From assembly GCA_017996515.1 (NCBI GenBank), contig JAGOGU010000013.1, positions 1 through 16,091 of the forward strand: a stretch of 16,091 bases of DNA, written 5' to 3'. The notes under the pieces were generated by a model. It searched no databases and had not been told where the DNA came from. It was given only the letters and a program-made list of their open reading frames with translations. This document shows, in pieces, positions 7,599 to 13,277 of this stretch. The DNA is from Allobrachymonas sp. (GTDB lineage: Bacteria; Pseudomonadota; Gammaproteobacteria; Burkholderiales; Burkholderiaceae_C). The position numbers and the translations under genes are program-made. How positions within the stretch are numbered: position 1 is the stretch's first letter; each line of letters opens with the position of its first letter.

Positions 7599-7648
7599 GT
7601 CATGGCTCCAGAAGGGTTAGGATGCTGTGCCGCAATGCGTTGTAGCAG

Positions 7649-7690
7649 AAAAAAGACCGGGCAACGCCACATGTAGCAGCTGCTGCCCGG
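7649..7690 (-). terminator. Rho-independent terminator after bioB
   Basis: Read on the minus strand, CCGGGCA (7690-7684) pairs with TGCCCGG (7663-7657) and is followed by TCTTTTTTC. The 20-base loop contains a small GCAGCTGC palindrome. It lies 34 bases past the bioB stop codon and 50 bases before the cobD start, so it should separate bioB from the cobD-cobC pair or act as an attenuating filter. Confidence 0.8.
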
Positions 7691-7724
7691 CCCAGATGCG
7701 TATGGGTGATGACGCTAGCTGCCG

Positions 7725-8921
7725 TTAGCCGCCACAACCGCAGCCACCGTGGTGGTGCTCGTGCCCGTGTTCTTGTTTGTGGCCTGCTTTCATGTCGAGT
7801 CGTTTGAGCAGGCTGAGGTCGGCCTCCGTGTCGGGGTTGTCGGTTGTGAGAAGTTTCTCGCCATAGAAGATGGAGTTGGCGCCCGCCAGGAAGCACAAGG
7901 CCTGCATGGTGTCAGACATTTCGGTGCGGCCTGCCGATAGGCGTACCCGTGCTTTGGGCATGGTGATGCGGGCGATGGCGATCATGCGCACGAATTCGAA
8001 CGGATCGATATCTTCGCTATCAGCCAAGGGGGTGCCTTCGACCTTGACCAGATTGTTGATGGGTACGCTATCGGGGTAGCGTGGCTGCAGATTGGCCAGT
8101 TGCGCAATCAGCAAGGCGCGTTGGCGGCGGTTTTCACCCATGCCGATGATGCCACCGCTGCACACGTTCACGCCCGCTTCGCGCACATTTTCCAGCGTGT
8201 CGAGGCGATCTTGGTAATCGCGCGTGGTGATGATGTTGCCGTAATGTTCGGGAGCGGTGTCGAGATTGTGGTTGTAGTAATCCATACCTGCATCGTGCAA
8301 GTGTTGGGCCTGTTCCTTGGTCAGCATGCCCAATGTGCAGCACACTTCCAGGCCGGTTTCTTTCACGGCCTTGATGATTTCGGTAACTTTTTCGATATCG
8401 CGCTCTTTGGGCGCGCGCCAGGCTGCGCCCATGCAAAAACGTGTTGCGCCCGCGGCTTTGGCTTTTTCAGCGGCGGCGCGCACGGCGTCGGCTTCCATCA
8501 TCTTTTGGGCTTTGACGCCAGCAGGGTGGTGAATGGATTGAGGGCAGTAGCCGCAGTCTTCTGGGCAGCCGCCGGTTTTGATCGACAGCAGCGCAGCCAA
8601 TTCGACCTCTGACGGATCGAAGTGTTCGCGGTGTACTTGTTGGGCACGGAACATCAGCTCAGGGAATGGCAGGTTGAACAATGCCTCGATATCGGCCACG
8701 GGCCAACGGGCATTGGCATAGGTGGCCTGCTCTTTGCTGGCGATAGGGAAAGCCTGCTCGTTCGCAGGTGTGTGTGCACGGCCCTGCGTCTGCGCGCGCG
8801 TGTGGCAATCGCCCTTGCCCGAGCAGCTACGGCCTTCGTGGGCGTGATTATGCTCATGATCGTGGTTGCGGCATGTGCCTTTGCCGGTGCAGGAGGAAGC
8901 GGGTGCAGATGGTGTATCCAT
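7725..8921 (-). CDS. bioB: Biotin synthase with Cys/His-rich N- and C-terminal extensions
   Basis: BioB inserts sulfur into dethiobiotin to form biotin, using radical SAM chemistry. Core motifs are complete, numbering from the ATG at 8921 (398 residues). The SAM cluster motif CPEDCGYC is at 119-126. The [2Fe-2S] ligands appear as C163 (RFCMGAAWR), C194 (EVCCTLG), C254 (VCSGG) and the Arg of VRLSAGR. YNHNLDT and [10 protein letters not shown] are also present. E. coli BioB has 346 residues; the excess here is largely at the ends. Residues about 11-39 hold two copies of a CxGKGxC motif flanking the His-rich HDHEHNHAH. The C-terminus is [18 protein letters not shown]. Both resemble metal-binding tails of nickel, cobalt or zinc chaperones; the role is inference. 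A TTG at 8933, in frame and 4 codons earlier, is an alternative start; neither has a strong ribosome binding site. No other bio gene is nearby; the flanking genes are for cobalamin. Confidence 0.96.
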   Translation of the reverse strand: MDTPSAPASSCTGKGTCRNHDHEHNHAHEGRSCSGKGDCHTRAQTQGRAHTPANEQAFPIASKEQATYANARWPVADIEALFNLPFPELMFRAQQVHREHFDPSEVELAALLSIKTGGCPEDCGYCPQSIHHPAGVKAQKMMEADAVRAAAEKAKAAGATRFCMGAAWRAPKERDIEKVTEIIKAVKETGLEVCCTLGMLTKEQAQHLHDAGMDYYNHNLDTAPEHYGNIITTRDYQDRLDTLENVREAGVNVCSGGIIGMGENRRQRALLIAQLANLQPRYPDSVPINNLVKVEGTPLADSEDIDPFEFVRMIAIARITMPKARVRLSAGRTEMSDTMQALCFLAGANSIFYGEKLLTTDNPDTEADLSLLKRLDMKAGHKQEHGHEHHHGGCGCGG

Positions 8922-8953
8922 AGGTGTATTCAAAAAGGCTTTCAGCGATGCGA

Positions 8954-8972
8954 AAAGCGGACATTGTGTCCG
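8954..8972 (-). terminator. Small hairpin with T-run between cobO and bioB
   Basis: CGGACA (8958-8963) and TGTCCG (8967-8972) form a perfect inverted repeat around TTG. On the minus strand it is followed by CTTTT, so it could be a weak intrinsic terminator of cobO. Because it lies about 37 bases before the bioB ATG, it could equally be an operator. It does not match the BirA or BioR site patterns I know. Confidence 0.45.
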
Positions 8973-9008
8973 ATAAAAAGGGGTAAATCCAGTTGTTTTA
9001 ACGCGTCA

Positions 9009-9578
9009 TTAATCTTCAATGCCGCGCTGCGAGGGGATGCCCGCGTCAAACGCGTGTTTGATGGGGCGCATTTCGGTCACGGTGTCGGCGATGTCGATGA
9101 TTTCTTGCGGGCAGCGGCGGCCGGTCAGGCACACGTGCACGTCTTTGGGGCGGTTGCGCAAGGTGGCGAGCACGTCTTGCAGATCCAGCCAGCCAAAGGC
9201 CAGCGGGTAGGTGATTTCATCGCAAACCACCAGAAAATATTCTCCACTCAAAATGGCGGCCTTGGCTTTGTCCCAGCCGTCACGCGCCAGCTGTGCGGAG
9301 CGTTCCAAATCCTTGCTGTCCCAGCTGAAGCCGTCACCCAGTCCTTCGATGGGGTTGCCCAGGAGCTCGAACATGCGGTGCTCGCCAAAGCGGGCAGAGG
9401 GCACTTTCATGAACTGGTAGATCTTGACGGCTTTGCCGCGCCCTGTGGCGCGTAGCGCCAGGCCAAAGGCGGCCGTGCTTTTGCCTTTGCCGTCGCCGGT
9501 GTTGATGATGACAATGCCGCGGCGTTCGCCATCGGGGGTGTCGAACGGCTTTTCGGTCGGGGGTGTGGTGATTTCCAT
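9009..9578 (-). CDS. cobO: Cob(I)yrinic acid a,c-diamide adenosyltransferase
   Basis: CobO (BtuR/CobA type) transfers the adenosyl group of ATP to the Co(I) corrinoid, creating the Co-C bond of adenosylcobalamin, in the cytosol. The 189-residue protein matches the family's length and pattern. It has the P-loop NTGDGKGKSTAAFG at 26-39, ATGRGKAVKIYQFMK at about 43-57, then DGWDKAKAAILSGEYFLVVCDEITYPLAFGWLD with the conserved Asp-Glu, then LTGRRCPQEIIDIADTVTEM and KHAFDAGIPSQRGIED at the end. The ATG at 9578 follows TAGGAG at 8-nt spacing; that TAG is the stop codon of cobU, so the ribosome binding site overlaps the upstream gene's end and the two genes should be cotranscribed. bioB begins 87 bases after the cobO stop, beyond a small hairpin. 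Confidence 0.96.
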   Translation of the reverse strand: MEITTPPTEKPFDTPDGERRGIVIINTGDGKGKSTAAFGLALRATGRGKAVKIYQFMKVPSARFGEHRMFELLGNPIEGLGDGFSWDSKDLERSAQLARDGWDKAKAAILSGEYFLVVCDEITYPLAFGWLDLQDVLATLRNRPKDVHVCLTGRRCPQEIIDIADTVTEMRPIKHAFDAGIPSQRGIED

Positions 9579-9588
9579 ATGGGGTCTC

Positions 9589-10161
9589 CTAGGGGTGTTT
9601 CAGAGGCAAAGGCAGGCCCGCCGCCATGAAGGTGACGTGGCTGCACACGGCGGCCACGCGCTGGTTCAGGCGGCCCAGGGCATCGACAAAACGGCGCGTT
9701 TCGGGCGCGGGCGCAATCACGCCCAGGCCAATTTCGTTGCTGACAATGAACAGGCGTGCCTGGCTGCTGGTAATGGCGTGCAGCAAGGCATCGGTGCGCG
9801 CTTCAGCTTGTTGTGGTGTGGCCGGTGGCGCTTGCCAAGGCATGTGCAGTTGCGTGAGCCACAGCGTCAGGCAATCCAGCACGATGGCCGTATCGGCGTG
9901 GCTGTGCGCCAGCAATTGCGCGGCAACATCGGCGCCTTCAATGGTCTGGATGCCGGGCAGGCGCAGGGCGCGGTCTTGCTGGTGGCGGATGATGCGCTGG
10001 CGCATCTCGTCATCATGCGCTTGCGCCGTTGCCAGAAACAGGGCGTGGTGCGTAGGCGACTGCGCCAGCCATTGGGCGGCCAGCTGTTCGGCGCGAGCCG
10101 ATTTGCCACTGCGCTGCCCGCCCAGAATCAGCTCTTTGTGAGGGTGTTGGATAGAGGGCAT
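9589..10161 (-). CDS. cobU: Bifunctional adenosylcobinamide kinase / adenosylcobinamide-phosphate guanylyltransferase
   Basis: CobU (CobP) phosphorylates adenosylcobinamide and then adds GMP, giving AdoCbi-GDP for nucleotide-loop assembly. The 190-residue protein has the family P-loop GGQRSGKS at 14-21, VLDCLTLWLTQ in the middle, VSNEIGLGVIAP with the conserved Asn-Glu, and LGRLNQRVAAVC near the end. The ATG at 10161 places the P-loop at the normal distance from the N-terminus. No clear ribosome binding site is visible before it. The frame remains open to an upstream start at 10305, but the added residues do not look like the family. It is the first gene of the minus-strand block and is separated from cobO by 10 bases. 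No cobalamin riboswitch is apparent in its leader. The symbol cobP is used for the same function in Pseudomonas. Confidence 0.93.
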   Translation of the reverse strand: MPSIQHPHKELILGGQRSGKSARAEQLAAQWLAQSPTHHALFLATAQAHDDEMRQRIIRHQQDRALRLPGIQTIEGADVAAQLLAHSHADTAIVLDCLTLWLTQLHMPWQAPPATPQQAEARTDALLHAITSSQARLFIVSNEIGLGVIAPAPETRRFVDALGRLNQRVAAVCSHVTFMAAGLPLPLKHP

Positions 10162-10261
10162 ATGGCGTGTATGGCGGCTGGTATGGCGTTGAAAGCGGCA
10201 ACAGCAAAAGCCGTTAGGGGCATGGCTGAAAAAATCACTGAACAAACAATGCTGGCCAAGC

Positions 10262-10296
10262 GGCACGGCAAAAAGCGATTGTGCCATTGCCGTGCC
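10262..10296. repeat. Perfect 10-bp inverted repeat in the cobU leader
   Basis: GGCACGGCAA (10262-10271) is the exact reverse complement of TTGCCGTGCC (10287-10296), with a 15-base loop. It lies 101-135 bases upstream of the cobU start codon, so it would fold in the leader RNA if transcription starts farther upstream. No T-run follows on either strand, so it is not an intrinsic terminator. Confidence 0.7.
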
Positions 10297-10368
10297 ATCG
10301 GCCATGCAAGGTTTTGTGACCGGTTGGCGATGCCGGGGTAACGACTATGTGCGTGATTGCATGTGCAG

Positions 10369-10391
10369 GCTGGCAAGAGCCATTTGCCAGC
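10369..10391. repeat. Perfect 8-bp inverted repeat between cobU and mltA
   Basis: GCTGGCAA (10369-10376) and TTGCCAGC (10384-10391) are exact reverse complements around a 7-base centre. The position between divergent genes suits an operator or a small RNA hairpin. There is no T-run on either side. Confidence 0.65.
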
Positions 10392-10538
10392 AGGCTTTGT
10401 AAAAGAAAGCATATGTCTGCGGATGCGGGGTCGGATGATGCGAGAATGCGCCGCATACTTTTGCATGATTGCGGTGCTCGGTTTGGCAACAACTTGCGTG
10501 ATGTTGCAGACCGATCACCCTGTTTTGAGGGGGACGTT

Positions 10539-11717
10539 GTGTCATTTGCCAAATTGTTTTCCGCCGCAGGGGCGCCCATTCTGCTGTCACCCGTGCGCTT
10601 GCTCAAACAAATTGCAGGCACCCGCCAAGGGCGGCTGTTGGCAGGGGGCTTGCTGGTAGCAGGTGTTTTGGCCGGTTGTGCCGGTAGGCCGCCCGTGCCA
10701 TCTGGTACGCCGCCGGTATCGGGCACGCCCATTGCGCGTGAAAAAAGCCGCTGGGTGCCCGTGGCGTGGGAAACCCTGCCGGGCCTTACGGCCGATGCCG
10801 TCGGGCAGGCGTGGCCCGCCTGGCTGCAAAGCTGCAGCAAGCCTGGCCCCGTGTTTGCCAACATCTGTCCCGACGTGCAACGCATGGCAAACAGCAGCGA
10901 CGAAGAAAAACGCCGCTGGCTGATGCAGCGTTTTCAGCCGTATCGCATCGAGAGCCATGCCGGGCAGACAGAAGGTGTTCTGACAGGGTATTACGAGCCC
11001 GTGCTGCAAGCGCGGCGGCAGCCGGGCGGCGGCTACAACGTGCCCCTGTACGCGCCACCGGCAGGCGGTGCGCCGCGCAGCGCGTGGTACACCCGCCGCC
11101 AGATCGATACCGACCCGGCTGCGCGCGCAGCCTTGCAAGAGCGTGCCCTGGTGTATCTGGCAGACCCGATCGACGCCATGATTCTGCACGTGCAAGGCAG
11201 TGGCCGCGTGCAGGTGCAAGAGCCTGATGGCAGCCAGCGTATGGTGCGCATGGCGTTTGCGGGCACCAACAACCATCCGTTTCGCAGCCCTTCCGGCTGG
11301 GTCATCGCGCAAGGCGGGCGCGGCGGCAGTTGGGATGCGCTGCGGCAATGGGCTGCGCAAAACCCCGGGCGCGCCAATGAAATGCTCTGGAGCAATCCGC
11401 GCTATGTTTTCTTTCGCGAAGAGGCCATCAACACCGCTGACGCCGCCAGCGGGCCGCGCGGCGCGCAAGGCGTACCTTTAACGCCGGGGCGTTCCATCGC
11501 CGTGGATCGCGGCAGCATTCCGTATGGTGTGCCGGTGTGGCTGTCCACGCAAGGGGCGGCGGCTACGTTGAACCGGTTGGTGCTGGCGCAAGACACGGGC
11601 ACTGCCATTGTGGGTGCTGTGCGAGCCGACTACTTCGCAGGCTGGTCGCCCGAAGCAGCGGCGCTGGCGCACCGCATGAAACAGCCGCTGTGGATGTGGG
11701 CGATCTGGCCGCGTTGA
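10539..11717 (+). CDS. mltA: Membrane-bound lytic murein transglycosylase A, lipoprotein
   Basis: MltA cleaves the MurNAc-GlcNAc bond of peptidoglycan, forming 1,6-anhydro ends, from the inner face of the outer membrane. In the 392-residue product the lipobox VLAGC puts the lipidated Cys at residue 47, after a long basic N-region and the hydrophobic stretch LLAGGLLVAGVLAGC. The MltA domain follows: LTGYYEP at 148-154, LHVQGSGRV at about 216-224, FAGTNNHPF at about 240-248. The C-terminal 3D domain has the catalytic Asp352 in LAQDTGTAI, followed by RADYFAGW. The GTG at 10539 is chosen because GAGGGGG sits 5 bases upstream; the earlier open frame (to 10347) has no signal-peptide logic. A 46-residue signal is longer than usual, so a shorter start cannot be excluded. 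A strong terminator follows 83 bases after the stop. Confidence 0.93.
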   Translation: MSFAKLFSAAGAPILLSPVRLLKQIAGTRQGRLLAGGLLVAGVLAGCAGRPPVPSGTPPVSGTPIAREKSRWVPVAWETLPGLTADAVGQAWPAWLQSCSKPGPVFANICPDVQRMANSSDEEKRRWLMQRFQPYRIESHAGQTEGVLTGYYEPVLQARRQPGGGYNVPLYAPPAGGAPRSAWYTRRQIDTDPAARAALQERALVYLADPIDAMILHVQGSGRVQVQEPDGSQRMVRMAFAGTNNHPFRSPSGWVIAQGGRGGSWDALRQWAAQNPGRANEMLWSNPRYVFFREEAINTADAASGPRGAQGVPLTPGRSIAVDRGSIPYGVPVWLSTQGAAATLNRLVLAQDTGTAIVGAVRADYFAGWSPEAAALAHRMKQPLWMWAIWPR

Positions 11718-11800
11718 TTTGGGCCTGAGCAAGCAAGGCCGACCGCTTGCCGAACGGGCTGCGTGGCGTGCGGCTCGTGATCGATTCATCTTGTGAGTTA

Positions 11801-11832
11801 AAGCCGGACATCCATTGATGTCCGGCTTTTTT
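11801..11832 (+). terminator. Rho-independent terminator after mltA
   Basis: A perfect 12-bp stem, AAGCCGGACATC (11801-11812) with GATGTCCGGCTT (11817-11828), closes a CATT loop and runs into six T residues (11827-11832). It ends the plus-strand mltA transcript. The A residues on the left side let the opposite strand fold the same way with only a short T-run. Confidence 0.93.
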
Positions 11833-11841
11833 AGTGCCAAT

Positions 11842-11882
11842 AAAAACATAACGCCGCACCCTTGAGGGGGCACGACGTTATG
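11842..11882 (-). terminator. Rho-independent terminator after pgk
   Basis: On the minus strand CATAACG (11882-11876) pairs with CGTTATG (11853-11847), with an inner GC-rich stem (TGCCCCC opposite GGGTGC) capped by a small loop, followed by TTTTT. It starts 38 bases beyond the pgk stop codon and lies back to back with the mltA terminator, so the convergent genes are separated on both strands. Confidence 0.85.
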
Positions 11883-11920
11883 GGTGTGTTGTTTGCGACG
11901 GATGTTTGCTTGGACTTGCT

Positions 11921-13114
11921 TTAACCCGCTGCGCGCTTGGCCAGGATTTCAAACGCGGGCAGGGTTTTGCCTTCGAGCACTTCCAGAAAAGCGCCGCCGC
12001 CGGTAGAGATGTAGCTCACGTCTTTGTCGATGCCGTATTTGGCAATGGCCGCCAGCGTGTCGCCGCCGCCGGCAATGCTGAAGGCGGCGCTATCTGCAAT
12101 GGCGCGGGCAATGGTTTGCGTGCCTTTAGAGAATTGGTCGAACTCGAATACACCCACCGGGCCGTTCCACACGATGGTGCCTGCGGCCTTGAGCTTGTCG
12201 GCCAGCAGGGCGGCGGTTTGGGGGCCAATGTCGAGAATCATGTCGTCTTCGGCCACGTCTTTGGCGTCTTTCACGGTGGCTGCCGCATCGGCGCCAAAAG
12301 ATTTGGCCACGACCACATCGACAGGAATGGGCACTTCAGCGCTACGCTCTTTCATTTTGGCGATGACCTTTTTGGCCTCGTCCACCAGATTGCCTTCGGC
12401 CAGCGATTTGCCGATGTGCAGCCCTTCGGCCAGCATGAAGGTGTTGGCAATGCCGCCGCCCACGATCAGGCCGTCCACCTTGTCTGCCAGGCTTTGCAAA
12501 ATGGTGAGCTTGGTGCTGACCTTACTGCCCGCCACAATGGCGATGAGCGGGCGCTTGGGGTTGGCCAGCGCTTGCGAGATGGCATCCATTTCAGCCGCCA
12601 GCAACGGCCCGGCACAGGCCACGGGCGCATATTGGGCGATGCCATAGGTGGTGCCTTCTGCGCGGTGGGCGGTGCCGAAGGCATCGTGCACAAAGATGTC
12701 GCACAGCGCAGCCATCTGCTTGGCCAGTTCGGCGTTGTTCTTTTTCTCGCCCACGTTCAGGCGGCAGTTTTCAAGCAGCACCACTTGCCCGGGCTGCACA
12801 TCCACGCCTGCCGTCCAGCCGCTGATCAAAGGCACGTCTCGCCCCAGCAGCTCTGCCAGGCGCTTGGCGACTGGCGCCAGAGAATCTTCGGGGTTGAATT
12901 CGCCTTCTACCGGGCGGCCCAGATGCGAGGTCACCATCACCGCCGCACCGGCTTTGAGCGCCATTTGAATGGCGGGCAGCGAAGCGCGGATGCGGGTGTC
13001 TTCGGTGATGTTGCCTGCATCGTCTTGCGGCACGTTGAGATCGGCACGGATGAAAACCCGTTTGCCTTGGACTTGGCCGTTGGCGCACAAATCGGAAAAG
13101 CGGATGAATTGCAT
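11921..13114 (-). CDS. pgk: Phosphoglycerate kinase
   Basis: PGK transfers phosphate between 1,3-bisphosphoglycerate and ADP in glycolysis and the reverse pathway, in the cytosol. The 397 residues match the family's usual length. The N-terminal substrate domain shows [11 protein letters not shown] at about 19-29, [16 protein letters not shown] at about 63-68, [14 protein letters not shown] and [13 protein letters not shown]. The nucleotide domain shows [10 protein letters not shown] near the hinge, VGGGIANTF, the DIGPQT segment, WNGPVGVFE, and the final STGGGAFLE loop. No key residue appears missing. The ATG at 13114 gives the usual short N-terminus; its ribosome binding site is weak. The gene lies 163 bases downstream of dnaE with its own near-consensus promoter, so it is probably transcribed separately, and it ends at its own terminator. 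Confidence 0.97.
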   Translation of the reverse strand: MQFIRFSDLCANGQVQGKRVFIRADLNVPQDDAGNITEDTRIRASLPAIQMALKAGAAVMVTSHLGRPVEGEFNPEDSLAPVAKRLAELLGRDVPLISGWTAGVDVQPGQVVLLENCRLNVGEKKNNAELAKQMAALCDIFVHDAFGTAHRAEGTTYGIAQYAPVACAGPLLAAEMDAISQALANPKRPLIAIVAGSKVSTKLTILQSLADKVDGLIVGGGIANTFMLAEGLHIGKSLAEGNLVDEAKKVIAKMKERSAEVPIPVDVVVAKSFGADAAATVKDAKDVAEDDMILDIGPQTAALLADKLKAAGTIVWNGPVGVFEFDQFSKGTQTIARAIADSAAFSIAGGGDTLAAIAKYGIDKDVSYISTGGGAFLEVLEGKTLPAFEILAKRAAG

Positions 13115-13164
13115 GGCGGTATTTAAAAAAGTAAATGAAAAACGGGATGAAGCGAAGCTTCTGG

Positions 13165-13193
13165 ATTATAGGAAGGGCATCTGCCCCTGTGAA
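13165..13193 (-). promoter_or_regulatory. Sigma-70 type promoter of pgk
   Basis: On the minus strand TTCACA (13193-13188), a 17-base spacer, and TATAAT (13170-13165) form a near-consensus promoter with a single -35 mismatch. Transcription would start about 13158, leaving a leader of roughly 44 bases before the pgk ATG. The spacer holds a small inverted repeat, GGGCA-GA-TGCCC, which could be a regulator site. Confidence 0.75.
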
Positions 13194-13277
13194 CTGCGCA
13201 ATAACCCTGATGATCTTGGCATATTCGCGCGCACAGACAGATGGGGGTGGAACGCGGGCAGGCGCATGGAAAGCATG

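Larger units (their letters stand above)
10162..10538. other. Divergent intergenic region between cobU and mltA
   Basis: These 377 bases should contain the promoters of cobU (minus) and mltA (plus). I see no convincing coding sequence or clear -35/-10 pair. Two perfect inverted repeats stand out, at 10262-10296 and 10369-10391 (listed separately). The conserved B12 box of cobalamin riboswitches (GCCACTG) is absent from the minus strand here. The mltA reading frame is open from 10347, but homology and the ribosome binding site place its start at 10539. Confidence 0.6.

Noticed and set aside
10162..10538. Cobalamin riboswitch upstream of cobU
   Set aside because: No GCCACTG B12 box or other conserved riboswitch blocks on the minus strand; only unrelated hairpins were found.
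10347..10538. Longer mltA start in the open frame
   Set aside because: Residues before the GTG at 10539 do not fit a lipoprotein signal, and GAGGGGG precedes that GTG at good spacing.
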